DNA of 64,000 nucleotides from Asanoa ferruginea (GTDB lineage Bacteria > Actinomycetota > Actinomycetes > Mycobacteriales > Micromonosporaceae): positions 2,356,001-2,420,000 of the forward strand of contig NZ_QUMQ01000001.1 in the NCBI RefSeq assembly GCF_003387075.1. Reading direction: 5' to 3'. Made by a program: the position numbers and the translations under genes. The notes below the pieces were generated by a model. It ran no database searches, was not told the origin of the DNA, and saw nothing but the letters and a program-made list of their open reading frames with translations. Of this stretch, positions 33,963 through 44,261 are shown in pieces (the first letter of the stretch is position 1; each line of letters opens with the position of its first letter).

Positions 33963-34847
33963 TTACGCGGCCCGAGTCCGGCTTGCACGTTGAGCAACAA
34001 TAGCCCGAATTGCCCCAGCGGATACGCCGACCGCACACACTGTCGCGATCAGGGCCAGCAGACCGGTCGGTCCGCTGTCGCTGACCGGGTCGACCGAAGC
34101 CAGCGGCTCGGCGGCCGCACCGGCGACCGTGGTCGCCCCGTCGAGGCTGCCACCGCCGGTCGGGTCGCCGAAGCTGTCCGCCGACAGTGCCGCCGCGTCG
34201 GGGTTGGCCGGGTCGTCCGGGTTCGCGGGATCCGCGTCGTCGCCGGCAGCCGGGTTGGCCGGGTCGACCGCGGCGGGAGAGGAACCGGTCGCCGGGTTGG
34301 CGTTGTCGCCGCCCGCCGCGGCGCCCCGGGGCTGCTGGTCGTCGCCGCCGGCCGCCGCCGGGGTGTCGGCGCCGCCGGAGTTGTTGCCACCGCCGTTGCC
34401 GAACGGGACGATCGGCGAGTTGGCCGGGGTGTCGTTGTTGACCACCGGGGGCGCGGGCGCGGCCAGCACCTCGACCCGCACCGACTTCTCGTCGGCCAGC
34501 ATGCAGTCGGGCTTGAGCGCCAACTCGACCGGACCGCGGTGGAAGAGCACGTCGGCGGTCGCACCCGAGGCCACCTCGCCGCGGGTCGCGCCGTCGAGCA
34601 GCAGCTTGGCCTTGCGGCCGGTGTTGTTGACGACGCGCAGCGTGCTTTCCGCCGGCACCGTCACCGACGCGGAGTTGGGCTTGGCGCCGCAGGCCACCCC
34701 GAGCAGCCCGTCGCCGCTGAAGGTGACCTGGCTGTTGGTTTCCTGCGCCGGCTCGGCGGCGAGGGCGGCGCCGCCGATGGCCAGCGGCGCGGCCACAAAA
34801 AAGGCGGCGGCAGCGGACGCGACGGTACGGCGTCGGATGGCGTGCAA
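33963..34847 (-). CDS. Secreted protein with C-terminal membrane anchor
   Basis: A 294-aa protein. Residues 1-30 are a Sec-type signal peptide (MHAIRRRTVASAAAAFFVAA, cleavage likely after ALAAEPA). Residues 31-130 form a small beta-rich domain with two Cys (LLGVACGAKPNSASVTVP, LALKPDCMLADEKSV). A long Ala/Asp/Asn/Pro/Gly linker follows (DPANPDDPANPDAAAL) and a final hydrophobic helix (GPTGLLALIATVCAVGVSAG) with a basic tail IVAQRASRTRAA. The layout is that of a cell-surface protein held in the membrane, with no LPXTG motif. I do not recognise a named family. It is monocistronic, divergent from the AP-endonuclease gene. Confidence 0.75.
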   Translation of the reverse strand: MHAIRRRTVASAAAAFFVAAPLAIGGAALAAEPAQETNSQVTFSGDGLLGVACGAKPNSASVTVPAESTLRVVNNTGRKAKLLLDGATRGEVASGATADVLFHRGPVELALKPDCMLADEKSVRVEVLAAPAPPVVNNDTPANSPIVPFGNGGGNNSGGADTPAAAGGDDQQPRGAAAGGDNANPATGSSPAAVDPANPAAGDDADPANPDDPANPDAAALSADSFGDPTGGGSLDGATTVAGAAAEPLASVDPVSDSGPTGLLALIATVCAVGVSAGAIRAIVAQRASRTRAA

Positions 34848-35032
34848 CGTTCACAACTCCCGTGGTCGGCCGGTGCGTGGAGGCTCGTGGTGGTTCAGCG
34901 GCCCCCGGGCTGGTCTATCGGAGGTAACGAAGCGGGACGGGCGGCGGTGACGCGAGGGTGGGCGATTTGCGAGGAATTCCGGACGCGGGCACCGGTGCGC
35001 CGTTGTCGTACCCGCGACGTAGGCTCGCCTCC

Positions 35033-35803
35033 ATGCGCATCGGAGCTCACGTCGACCCGACCGATCCGTTAGCCGCCGCGACGGCCCGCGATGCCGACGC
35101 GGTGCAGTTCTTCCTCACCGACCCACAGGGCTACAAGTCGCCCAAGCCGAGAGCCGACGCCGCCGACCTCAAGGCCTCCGAGGTCGACATCTACATCCAC
35201 GCGCCCTACCTGATCAACGTGGCGACGCTCAACAACAAGATCCGCATCCCGAGCCGCAAGCTGCTGCTCGCGCATGCCGCCGGCGCGGCCGATGTCGGTG
35301 CCAAGGCACTGATCGTCCACGGCGGACACGTCGGCGCGGTCGACGAGCTCGAGACCGGGTTCGACAACTGGCGCAAGACTTTCGCCTACGCGCAGGACCA
35401 GGGCGGTTTCGCCACCCCCGTGCTGATCGAGAACACCGCGGGTGGCGACCACGCCTGCGCCCGCAAGCTCGACATGTTGGCCCGGCTATGGGACGCCGTC
35501 GGCGACTACGAGGTCGGCTTCTGCCTCGACACGTGCCACGCCCACGCCGGTGGCGAAGACCTGCTCGGCCTGGTCGACCGGGTCAAGGCGATCACCGGCC
35601 GGATCGACCTGATTCACTGCAACGACTCGAAGGACCCGTTCGACTCCGGCCGGGATCGACACGACAACCTCGGTTCCGGAATGATCGACCCCGAGTTGCT
35701 CATCGCCGTCGTGAGGGCGGCCGGAGCACCGGTCATCGTGGAGACACCGGGCGACGCCGAGGGCCAAGCGGCCGACATCGCGTTTCTACGCGGCAAGGTG
35801 TGA
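35033..35803 (+). CDS. nfo: Deoxyribonuclease IV (AP endonuclease, Nfo-like)
   Basis: A 256-aa TIM-barrel protein from ATG 35033 ([20 protein letters not shown]). Zinc-site motifs of the endonuclease IV/xylose-isomerase-like fold are visible: [64 protein letters not shown] and PVIVETPG. These are the His/Glu/Asp ligands of the trinuclear zinc centre. It cleaves the backbone 5' of abasic sites. It could work in the same pathway as the EndoQ-helicase at 8138-11299. It is slightly shorter than E. coli Nfo (285 aa). Confidence 0.9.
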   Translation: MRIGAHVDPTDPLAAATARDADAVQFFLTDPQGYKSPKPRADAADLKASEVDIYIHAPYLINVATLNNKIRIPSRKLLLAHAAGAADVGAKALIVHGGHVGAVDELETGFDNWRKTFAYAQDQGGFATPVLIENTAGGDHACARKLDMLARLWDAVGDYEVGFCLDTCHAHAGGEDLLGLVDRVKAITGRIDLIHCNDSKDPFDSGRDRHDNLGSGMIDPELLIAVVRAAGAPVIVETPGDAEGQAADIAFLRGKV

Positions 35804-35903
35804 CGTTAGGCGCCACTAGGAGGTGTCTCGTGGGGCCAACCGCGCTGTCGCGGTGCGGTCACCGGCGAGACCCCGCCTCCGGTCGGTCGAGAGAAAGAGC
35901 GGC

Positions 35904-38900
35904 ATGAACTCGGAAGAACCGCCGATGACCGCGCGACGTGCGGCACCCGGCCCCGAGCCCACCCGCCGGCCCTCCATCGCCAGCGAGGAGGAACCCGACG
36001 AGCCCTATGTGGCGGAGTCGGGCACATCCGAGGTGGCGACGGGATCCGCACCGAGCACCAACGGGCGCGAAGCCGCTTCCAGCGACGAGGGGCGCGGGTC
36101 GGGTGTCACCGAGTCGGCGGACGACGATCGCGGTGGGCCCGCCGACGACGGATCCGAATCCCTCGGCGGCCGCCGGCAGGGCGACCTTCAGACGGCGACC
36201 AACCAGTCCACGGGTGTACGCGAGAGCGACGGCACCGTTGAGGCGACCGGCGGCGCTCACGGCGGCGCGGTCGCGGCCGGGTCCGACGCGGGCAGTGCGA
36301 GCGGGCGCCGTGCCGCGTCTGCCGAAGACCGTGGCGGTGACCACGGTGGCGGCGGCGCGGCAGCAGTGATCGGGATGGCGGCCGCAGCAGCTACACGTCG
36401 TCTCGCAGACGTGGGCGAGGGGGCCAGCCGCCACGGGGCCGAGGCCGAAGGAGCAGCGGCGACACCTGGGCGCGCGGACATCGGCGACCGAACCACCGGT
36501 AGCGCCAATACCGCCCCCAGCCCCCGTGGTGCCGAGGCCGAAGGCGCCGCAGGCGCACCTGGTGGCACGGACACCAGCGAACGAACCACCGGCAGCGGCA
36601 AGATCAGCGCCAGCACCCGCGGTGCCGATGTCGAGGGAGCAGCGGCCATACCTGGTCGCGCGGAAGTAAGCGACCGACCCACCGGCAGCGCCAGCACCCG
36701 CGGTGCCGAGGCCGAAGGCGCCGCAGGCGCACTTGGTCGCACGGACACCGGCCAACGAACCACCGGCGGCGCCGAGGCCGGCGCCGGCACCCGCGCGGGT
36801 GAATCCGAAGGCGACGCGCCCGCGGCGGCAACGCCGGCGGCCAAAGGGCGACGCCGCCGAGCAGGCAAGACCGATACCGCCGCTGCGGTCGCGACCGGCG
36901 CTGGTGCGACGGTCAGCACCGGTGTGGACGCCGCTGGCACGGAGACCGCTGGCGCCGCGCGAAGCGAGACCCAGGCGGCCAGCACCGCGATGCAAGCCGC
37001 ATCCGTCGAGAAGGCAGACACCGAAGTCGCGGATCGTGGCTCCGCGGACAGCGACGACGACGCGACAGCGCAATCCGGATCCAGCAGCGAGGCCGCTGGA
37101 TCGGGAAGCACCGCGCCGAAGGCGCGAACGCGTGCCCGCCGCGCGGCCAAGGCGCCCGCCGGCGGCGCCGGTGTGACCGTCCACGAGGGAAGTGAAGAGG
37201 CGACATCCGTGCCCGACGGGGAAGCCACCCCGCGCAGGGCTCGGAAGGCCGCCGCACCGAAGGCGCGACCTGGTTCAGCGCAACTCGGCGATGAAGCCAC
37301 CTCGGCCGAGAGCAGCGACCCAGCAGTCGACGGCGCCGAAGAACCCTCGTCGGCGGAGACGACTCCGCCCGTCGAAGCGGCGTCCCCGGGCACGGCGCCC
37401 AAGCAACGCGGCGCCGGCGAAGGGGCGCCGGATCAACCCACGACCGGCACGTCCACGAAGAAGACCCGCCGCTGGTGGCCGTTCAAGCGGTCCGCCCGCG
37501 ACACTGCCGCCGTGGCCACGAGCGTGGCGGAGACGCGGCTGCCCGCGCAGCAAATCGGCGAAGACCCGGCAGAGACCGACGGCGAAACGACTCCGGTCGC
37601 GCCCGGAGCGACAGTCGCGGCTGCCACCATGGCCAAACCCGCCGCTGAACAGCGCGGACGGCACGCCGCCGACGAGCCGGCAGACACCGACCTGAGCAAG
37701 ACCGACGAACCCGCGATGGTGAAATCGGCCGACAACGTCACCACCGGACCTACGGCCGACGAACCAGGCCAACGCGAGGATGGCGCCGCCGAAAAGCCGG
37801 GCAGCTCCGCCGACGCCAGTGGGACCGAAGACCCCGCAGCCGCAAAGGCTGCTCCCCCGGACGTCAAGCCGAGCAAGACCGGCGGCGACGCCAAGGAAGA
37901 CGCCAGCGACGCCGCCGAGGACGACGCGGCCGAGAAGGCCGCGGTCGCGACCCTGACCGACGGCGACAAAGAGCCCGACAAATGGGCGGAGTTCGCGGGC
38001 CGCACCGAGCCACCGCCCAACGTCGCAAGACGGGCCGCCCGCTGGGCCGGCCGCACGATCCGCCACGAGTGGTTCATCGCCGCCTTCCTGTCGGTCGCCG
38101 CCGCGGTGGTGATGACCTGGCCGACGCTGCGCTACCCGCGGCACACGATCCCGCAGGACATCTGGGATCCGACCCTCCAGGCCTGGCAGATGTCCTGGTC
38201 CGGGCACAGCCTGCTGACCGACCCCGCCCGGCTCTGGCACGCCAACGCCTTCTATCCCGAGCTGTGGAGTTTCGCGTTCTCCGACTCGCTGCTCGGCTAC
38301 GCACCGCTCGGCATGATCGGCGAGGGGCCGGTGGCGGCGATCGTCCGCTACAACATCATGTTCGTGCTGGCGCACGCGCTCGCCACCTCCGGCGCCTATG
38401 TGCTGGTGCGCCAACTCGGCGCTGGCCGCACCGGCAGCGCGGTCGCCGCGGCGGCCTACACCTACGCGCCGTGGCTGCTCTCGCAGGCCGGGCACCTGCA
38501 CATCATCTCCAACGGCGGCATTCCGCTGGCCCTCGCGATGCTCGCCCGCGGGCATGGCTTCTCGTTCCGGCACGGCTACCGGCCCGAACGCCGGCATGCT
38601 GGCTGGGCGCTGGCGGGGTGGTTGGTCGCCGCGTGGCAGCTCAGCCTTGGTTTCGGCATCGGGCTGGTCTTCGCGTACGTGCTGGCGTTGCTCGGCATCG
38701 GCGCGCTCGTCGGCTGGCAGGTCAAGCGGGCCCGGCGGTGGGCGGTCCGGCGGCCGTTCGGTCGCAAGCTCTTCTTCGCCGACCTCGGCGGTGGCGTGAT
38801 CTTCGCGGCCGCCGGTGGGCTGCTGGCGATTCCTTACTTCGAGGTCGCCGACGCGCACCCCTACGCCCGGCGTGGGATCGAAGAGATCGAGCTCTACTCG

Positions 38901-39752
38901 CCGCCGCTGCGGGGGCTTTTCACCGCCCCCGAGCATTCCTGGCTCTGGGGTGGCCTGCACGCCCCGCTGCGTGACTCGCTGGGCTGGCCGGCTGAGATGA
39001 CCCTGCTGCCCGGGTTCACCCTGATCGCCCTGGCGCTGGCCGGCCTGATCGTCTCGATCTGGACGATCAAGCAGCGGCTGCTGCTCGTGCTCGGCGTCGC
39101 GGTCACCACGATCCTGGCCATGGGCAGCGAGTTCCTGGGCGGCAAATACACCTACATCCCGCTGCTCGAGCACGTGCCCGGCTGGGACGGCATCCGCACC
39201 CCGGGCCGGCTGATGCTGTGGGTGACCCTGCTGCTCGGCATCCTCGCCGCCGGCGCGGTGTGCGCGTTCGTCGATCGGGTCAAGGAGATCTCGGCCAACC
39301 GGATCCCGCCGTGGCCGAGTCCGTGGCTGCGGCTGGTCACGCTGGTCCCGCTGGCCCTGGTGCTGATCGAGGGGATCAACACCACGCCGCACCCGATCGT
39401 GCCGGTCCAGCCCGCGGCGATGCGCACCGTCGAGGGTCCGCTGCTGGTGCTGCCGAGCGACCAGTTGAAAGACGAGAACGTGATGCTCTGGTCGACGACG
39501 AAGTTCCAGGACATCGTCAACGGCGGCAGCGGGTTCGTGCCGAAGAAGCTCGAGGAGGTGCGCCAGGTGACCGCGACGTTCCCCGACCAGAACAGCATCA
39601 ACTACCTGCGCGCGATGGGCGTGCGCAACGTGGTCGTGGTGCGCGACCAGATCGAGCCGGGCTCACCCCTGCTGACGACGATCGACCTGCCGGTCGACTC
39701 GCTGGGGATCACCCGTGAAGACATCGGCTCAGCGGTGGTCTACCACCTCTGA
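35904..39752 (+). CDS. GT-C-type membrane protein with giant disordered N-terminus
   Basis: About 1282 aa from ATG 35904 (MNSEEPPMTARRAAPGPEPT). Residues 1 to about 715 are low-complexity Ala/Thr/Gly/Glu/Asp sequence. Within it, about residues 178-304 hold four imperfect 35-40-aa repeats (GAEAEGAAGAPGGTDTSERT type). Residues about 724-1135 are polytopic (FIAAFLSVAAAVVMTWPTLR; then DIWDPTLQAWQMSW, a GT-C-like acidic loop; YNIMFVLAHALATSGAYVLV), then a soluble C-terminal domain (VPVQPAAMRTVEGPLLVLPS ... SINYLRAMGVRNVVV). It resembles actinobacterial DUF6311/mannosyltransferase-like proteins; the activity is not proven. It is convergent with the next GT87 gene, with 10 bp between stops. Confidence 0.75.
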   Translation: MNSEEPPMTARRAAPGPEPTRRPSIASEEEPDEPYVAESGTSEVATGSAPSTNGREAASSDEGRGSGVTESADDDRGGPADDGSESLGGRRQGDLQTATNQSTGVRESDGTVEATGGAHGGAVAAGSDAGSASGRRAASAEDRGGDHGGGGAAAVIGMAAAAATRRLADVGEGASRHGAEAEGAAATPGRADIGDRTTGSANTAPSPRGAEAEGAAGAPGGTDTSERTTGSGKISASTRGADVEGAAAIPGRAEVSDRPTGSASTRGAEAEGAAGALGRTDTGQRTTGGAEAGAGTRAGESEGDAPAAATPAAKGRRRRAGKTDTAAAVATGAGATVSTGVDAAGTETAGAARSETQAASTAMQAASVEKADTEVADRGSADSDDDATAQSGSSSEAAGSGSTAPKARTRARRAAKAPAGGAGVTVHEGSEEATSVPDGEATPRRARKAAAPKARPGSAQLGDEATSAESSDPAVDGAEEPSSAETTPPVEAASPGTAPKQRGAGEGAPDQPTTGTSTKKTRRWWPFKRSARDTAAVATSVAETRLPAQQIGEDPAETDGETTPVAPGATVAAATMAKPAAEQRGRHAADEPADTDLSKTDEPAMVKSADNVTTGPTADEPGQREDGAAEKPGSSADASGTEDPAAAKAAPPDVKPSKTGGDAKEDASDAAEDDAAEKAAVATLTDGDKEPDKWAEFAGRTEPPPNVARRAARWAGRTIRHEWFIAAFLSVAAAVVMTWPTLRYPRHTIPQDIWDPTLQAWQMSWSGHSLLTDPARLWHANAFYPELWSFAFSDSLLGYAPLGMIGEGPVAAIVRYNIMFVLAHALATSGAYVLVRQLGAGRTGSAVAAAAYTYAPWLLSQAGHLHIISNGGIPLALAMLARGHGFSFRHGYRPERRHAGWALAGWLVAAWQLSLGFGIGLVFAYVLALLGIGALVGWQVKRARRWAVRRPFGRKLFFADLGGGVIFAAAGGLLAIPYFEVADAHPYARRGIEEIELYSPPLRGLFTAPEHSWLWGGLHAPLRDSLGWPAEMTLLPGFTLIALALAGLIVSIWTIKQRLLLVLGVAVTTILAMGSEFLGGKYTYIPLLEHVPGWDGIRTPGRLMLWVTLLLGILAAGAVCAFVDRVKEISANRIPPWPSPWLRLVTLVPLALVLIEGINTTPHPIVPVQPAAMRTVEGPLLVLPSDQLKDENVMLWSTTKFQDIVNGGSGFVPKKLEEVRQVTATFPDQNSINYLRAMGVRNVVVVRDQIEPGSPLLTTIDLPVDSLGITREDIGSAVVYHL

Positions 39753-39762
39753 GCGGCGACGC

Positions 39763-41205
39763 TCAGACCCGGACCGGCTCGGCCCTGCCGACCGGCTCCG
39801 GGTCGGGCGCGCCGTCGAAGTCGCCGCCGTCGGGGTCGTCGGCGTAGGTCGCGCGGACCGGGTCGAGCTCCGGGCGCAGGATGTCGCGGATGACGAAGTA
39901 GCACATCGCGATCACGCCGGCCAGGCGCAGCGTCGCGGCCAGCACGAAGACGCCCTCCGGGAAGACCTGCTTGCCCGAGGCGCCGAGCAACTCGCCGTAG
40001 AAGGCCAGGAAGTAGAACACCTCGGCCACCTGCCAGGCCAGGAACGCGCCCCAGCGGGGGCGGGCCAGGACGGCGAGGGGGAGCAGCCAAAGCACGTATT
40101 GCTGTGACCACACCTTGCTGAAGATCAGGAACGCCGCGACCACGAGGAAGGCCAGTGCCGCGAGGCGAGGACGGCGGGGTGCGTAGAAGGCGAGCGCGGC
40201 GATGCCCAGGCAGGCGAGGCCGAACAGCAGGTAGGACAGGATGTTGAGGGTCGGGATGTGGTCGCTCAGCCACTGGAACGGGCCCGCCGAGTTCGGCGAC
40301 CACTTGGTGTCCAGGTAGCGGCCGACGTACCAGATCGTGCCCCAGTCGATCGGTCTGGTGTTGTTGAGCTCGAAGAACCGCTTCCAGCCGTCGGGGAACG
40401 CCAGCGCGACCGGGATGTTGACGGCCAGGACCGTGGCGACACCGACCCAGACCGTGGTCATGGCGGCCCGCCAGCGCTTGGTGCGGAACGCCAGCACCAG
40501 GATCGGGCCCAGGATGAACAGCGGCCAGAGTTTCGCCGCGCAGCCGAGCCCGAGCAGGACGCCGGCCGCGACGGGTTTCTTTCTGGCCCACGCGAGCATG
40601 CCGAAGACCGCTAATCCGATCGCCAGCAGGTCCCAGTTGACGGTCGCGGTGACCAGCAGCGCGGGGGAGAGGGCGAACATCGCCGCGTCCCACGGTCTTC
40701 TCTTGCGCAGGGCCAGTAGCGCGGCGACCGCGCCGACGCCGATCGCGCCGAGCACCAGGGCATTGAGGTTGTAGAACCACTGGCCCTGGTTGATCTCCGG
40801 GCGGTCCTTGCCGAGCGCGTGCACCGGCAGCCCGAGCGCGCCCATGAACGCGCCGGTCAGCACCGGGTATTCGACCGGGTGGTCGACGTAGGGCACTTTG
40901 CCCTCGTTGAGCCCCTCGGCGTAGTAGAGCGCGAGCACATCGGTGTAGCAGAACCGGGTGTATTGCCGGTAGTTCTGCCACGCTCCGTCCTGACACGGTG
41001 ACTTCTGCACCCAGTGCAGCGCCAGGGACAGGCACATCAGCGCGAGGACGACCCGCGCCGCGGTCCAGAAGCCGCCGCCGGCCCGCACCCCGTCGCGGCG
41101 TTCGACCGCGTGTTCGCCCACCGGGCCGCCGATCACCTCGGAGAGCCCGCGGACGAAGCCGTCGGAGCGGGACGGCTGGTCGACCGGTCCGGCGTCGTCA
41201 CGCAT
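39763..41205 (-). CDS. GT87-family (DUF2029) glycosyltransferase
   Basis: A 480-aa polytopic protein from ATG 41205 (MRDDAGPVDQPSRSDGFVRG); the frame extends upstream to 41313 with no family resemblance. After the first helix (AARVVLALMCLSLALHWV) comes the loop RFCYTDVLALYYAEGLNEGK with the conserved Asp, then YVDHPVEYPVLTGAFMGALG, the EYPP-like motif of DUF2029. The rest has about ten helices (GVLLGLGCAAKLWPLFILGP, the family's KLxP segment). The position next to the class A PBP matches the M. tuberculosis Rv0051 neighbourhood. It probably adds a sugar to an envelope glycolipid or polymer. It lies downstream of the PBP gene on the same strand (146-bp gap). Confidence 0.85.
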   Translation of the reverse strand: MRDDAGPVDQPSRSDGFVRGLSEVIGGPVGEHAVERRDGVRAGGGFWTAARVVLALMCLSLALHWVQKSPCQDGAWQNYRQYTRFCYTDVLALYYAEGLNEGKVPYVDHPVEYPVLTGAFMGALGLPVHALGKDRPEINQGQWFYNLNALVLGAIGVGAVAALLALRKRRPWDAAMFALSPALLVTATVNWDLLAIGLAVFGMLAWARKKPVAAGVLLGLGCAAKLWPLFILGPILVLAFRTKRWRAAMTTVWVGVATVLAVNIPVALAFPDGWKRFFELNNTRPIDWGTIWYVGRYLDTKWSPNSAGPFQWLSDHIPTLNILSYLLFGLACLGIAALAFYAPRRPRLAALAFLVVAAFLIFSKVWSQQYVLWLLPLAVLARPRWGAFLAWQVAEVFYFLAFYGELLGASGKQVFPEGVFVLAATLRLAGVIAMCYFVIRDILRPELDPVRATYADDPDGGDFDGAPDPEPVGRAEPVRV

Positions 41206-41351
41206 CAGGTTTGCACCCACGAAGACGCATCTTTCCGCATCCCACCCGGTGTGCCCCATCCGGAGCGCCGATTTTGTCGCATCGGGTAGTGCACGACCGC
41301 CGGTCGGTCGCACCCGTCAGGGCGCCACCGACCGGCGGATGGTCGTGCGGA

Positions 41352-44141
41352 TCAGCCGCCGGGTGGCGGGACGATCGTGAACGGGTTGGTGTTGGGGTTC
41401 GGCGGCTGGTTGTTGCCGGGGCCGTTGTTGTCGCGGCCGCGGCGCCCGCCGTTGTCGCCGGGGTTGCCGCCCGCGTTGCCACCCTGGGCCGCGAGGCAGG
41501 CCTGGTCACCCGGGAAGCAGACCCCGTTCTGGGGTTGCACCGGGGTGCCGTTGCCGGCTTCCTTGTCGCCGATGTGGGTGCCCGGCTTGAAGCGGTCGAC
41601 GTCGGTGCCCTTGAGCGCGTCGGTCATGAACCGCTTCCAGATGTCCTTCGGCAGGCTGGCGCCCTGGATCTTGTCGCCGTCGTCGTCGATCAGCGCCTGC
41701 TCCTTGGCGACGTTGCCGACCCAGATCGCGGTGGCGAGCGTCGGCGTGGCGCCGAGCATCCAGGCGTGCGCGTTGTCGGAGCTCTTCTCGTTGAGCTCCC
41801 ACGTGCCGGTCTTGCCGGTCGCGGGGCGGCCGCCGGGCAGCCCACCGGAGATCTCCTGCAACACGTCGTTGACGTCGTCGGCGACATCCTGCCGGATGGT
41901 CTGCTTCGGCTTGAGCTGCTCGCCGCCGACCTTGATCCACGCGCCGGCCGCGTTCTTCTGCTCGACCGACATGACGAAGTGTGCCTTGTTGTAGACACCC
42001 CGGTTGGTGATCGTCGCCAGGCCGTTGGCGTGGTCGAGCACCGTGATCGGGTAGGCGCCGTAGCCGACGACGTAGTAGAACGGGTCGCTCTCGCCGATCT
42101 TCGTGTTCTTGTTGGTCAGGTCGTAGGGCTTGACCGGGTTGTTGGTCCACATCGTGGTGACGCCGGCGTTGCGGGCCATCTCGATGACCTTGTCGGCGCC
42201 GAGCTTGTCGGCGATGTGGTAGAAGGGCACGTTGTAGGACGACACCGTCGACTGGCGCAACGTGCAGCTCTTCGCGCAGCTCGGCTGCCGGCCCGCGTTG
42301 ATGACCTTGATCTTCGTGCCGGGCACGTCGTAGTCGGTCGCGTCCCAGCGCGAGTCGAGCGAGATGTTGTTGTTGAGCGCCGCCGCCAGCGTGTAGATCT
42401 TGAACGACGAGCCGGGCGCGTGACCGCCGGTCAACGCCCCACCCTCGACGTTCTTGCCGGCGTAGTCGTGGCCGGTGCCGTTGTCACCGCCGAAGTAGGC
42501 CAGCACCCGCCCGTGCACCGGGTCGATGGCAACGCCCGCCGCCATGATGTTCTTCGGCTGCTTCGCGAGCTCTGAGCCGGCCTTCTTCCGCCAGATCGCG
42601 TCCTGAAGGTCGTTCTGCATGTTCTTGTCGATGGTGGTTCGGATCTTGAAGCCACCATCCTTGATCAACTGAGAGCAGCTCTTCGCGTCGCAGCCCGGGA
42701 TCTTCATCCCGATCATCTCGTCGTGTACGTAGTTGATCACGTTGCCCAGCGGGGTGTTGACGCCGCAGTCGGTGAAGCAGGTGCCGTCCTTGGGCAACGG
42801 CTTGAGCGACTTCGTCGGATATTCGGTCGGCCGCTGCTCGGGCGGCAGCCAGGTCTTCTCGACCATGCCCTGGAGCACGTAGCCCCAGCGTTCCTGCGCG
42901 GCTTCCGGGTTGTAGCCCGGGTCGTAACCCTTGTGGGTCTCCGACGGCTGGGGCTGCTTGATGACCGCTGCCAGCACCGCGCCCTCGGCGGGCGTCAGCT
43001 TGCTGACCGACTTACCGAAGTAGCCCTGCGAGGCCGCCTCGATGCCCCACGCACCTCGACCGAAGTAGATCGTGTTGAGGTACATCTCCATGATCTGGTC
43101 TTTGCTGTATTCGTCGTTGAGCTTCGACGCCATCACGGCCTCGCGCAGCTTGCGTGCGTAGGTCACGCCCTGGAGGTTGTCGAAGGCGTTGCGCGCGTAT
43201 TGCTGCGTGATCGTCGAGGCGCCCTGCTTGTCGCCGCCGGTGAAGTTGTTCCAGGCGGCGCGGGCGATGCCGACGTAGTCGACGCCGCTGTGCTCGTAGA
43301 ACTTGCGGTCTTCGGCCGACGCGACCGCGTATTGCACGTATTTGGGGATCTGGTTGATCGACACGAACGTGCGGTTGACCTCGCCCAGCTTGGCGATCTG
43401 GGTCTTGTTGTCGGACGCGAAGATGGTGGTCGCCAGCGGCAGGTCGACCTGGTCGGGCACCACGACGTTGGTCGTGTAGTAGGTGCCGCCGACCAGCCCC
43501 GCCCCGGCCACCATGACCAGCACGGCGAAGCCGGCGATGGCCCAGTTGATCAACTTGCGCTTGCGGGTGCGCTTGGGCCGGCTGCCGCCCGAACGACCGC
43601 GTCCGCCGGGACCACCGGGGCCGCCCGGCCCGTTGCCACCCGGGCCACCGGGACCGCCCGGGCCACCCGGACCGGAGCCGACCGACGCGCGACCAACCTG
43701 AGCCCGACCCGCGACACCGGCGACCGAAGCACTGCCGACCGACGCGCTGCCGACGGACGCACTGCCCACCGACGCGCTGCCGACCGAAGCCCGACCCGAA
43801 GACGACGATCCACTGGGTACGGCGGCCGACGCGCGACCCACGCCCGCCCGGCCCGCCGGCGGTGGCACGGACGCCGCCCCCGAGGCCGAAGAGGACTGCA
43901 CGGACGCCGACGCCGTGGGCACCGACGCCCGACCACCCGAAGTGGAGCCCCGCGGCGCGGCCGGCTGGTCGCCGTAGCCGCCGCCGTTGTTGGGCCAACC
44001 ACCCATGCCGTCGCCGGTCGCCTGCCAGTGCCGGTCGCCGCCGAACCCTGGTCCGCCGTCACCACTGTGGCCCGTGGGACCACTGTGGCCCGTGGGACGC
44101 GCGTGGCCGCGCGCGGAACTGGAGCCGTCGTACGAGTTCAT
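41352..44141 (-). CDS. ponA: Class A penicillin-binding protein (PonA1-type)
   Basis: A 929-aa bifunctional peptidoglycan synthase. Residues 1-190 are a cytoplasmic low-complexity tail with PTGHSG repeats, five ASVGS units (about 118-140) and a collagen-like GPGGPGG tract (158-180). A membrane helix spans about 198-222. The glycosyltransferase GT51 domain has catalytic EDRKFYEHSG (Glu277) and GASTITQQYARN. The transpeptidase domain has SSFK (Ser578-Lys581), SYN (635-637) and KTG (777-779), all intact. The C-terminus is Gly/Asn/Pro-rich. It polymerises and crosslinks peptidoglycan outside the membrane. The gene order with GT87 and DUF5318 matches the mycobacterial ponA1 locus. Confidence 0.94.
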   Translation of the reverse strand: MNSYDGSSSARGHARPTGHSGPTGHSGDGGPGFGGDRHWQATGDGMGGWPNNGGGYGDQPAAPRGSTSGGRASVPTASASVQSSSASGAASVPPPAGRAGVGRASAAVPSGSSSSGRASVGSASVGSASVGSASVGSASVAGVAGRAQVGRASVGSGPGGPGGPGGPGGNGPGGPGGPGGRGRSGGSRPKRTRKRKLINWAIAGFAVLVMVAGAGLVGGTYYTTNVVVPDQVDLPLATTIFASDNKTQIAKLGEVNRTFVSINQIPKYVQYAVASAEDRKFYEHSGVDYVGIARAAWNNFTGGDKQGASTITQQYARNAFDNLQGVTYARKLREAVMASKLNDEYSKDQIMEMYLNTIYFGRGAWGIEAASQGYFGKSVSKLTPAEGAVLAAVIKQPQPSETHKGYDPGYNPEAAQERWGYVLQGMVEKTWLPPEQRPTEYPTKSLKPLPKDGTCFTDCGVNTPLGNVINYVHDEMIGMKIPGCDAKSCSQLIKDGGFKIRTTIDKNMQNDLQDAIWRKKAGSELAKQPKNIMAAGVAIDPVHGRVLAYFGGDNGTGHDYAGKNVEGGALTGGHAPGSSFKIYTLAAALNNNISLDSRWDATDYDVPGTKIKVINAGRQPSCAKSCTLRQSTVSSYNVPFYHIADKLGADKVIEMARNAGVTTMWTNNPVKPYDLTNKNTKIGESDPFYYVVGYGAYPITVLDHANGLATITNRGVYNKAHFVMSVEQKNAAGAWIKVGGEQLKPKQTIRQDVADDVNDVLQEISGGLPGGRPATGKTGTWELNEKSSDNAHAWMLGATPTLATAIWVGNVAKEQALIDDDGDKIQGASLPKDIWKRFMTDALKGTDVDRFKPGTHIGDKEAGNGTPVQPQNGVCFPGDQACLAAQGGNAGGNPGDNGGRRGRDNNGPGNNQPPNPNTNPFTIVPPPGG

Positions 44142-44261
44142 TCGTCACACCCTGCCGGTCGCGGTGACGCGCGTCCGCGCGCACACCGGGTTGCCGTGAG
44201 TTGGACAACGCCGTGCGGTCGTCCGGTCTAACCGGGCCGCCACTGACATATCAGAGAAAAC

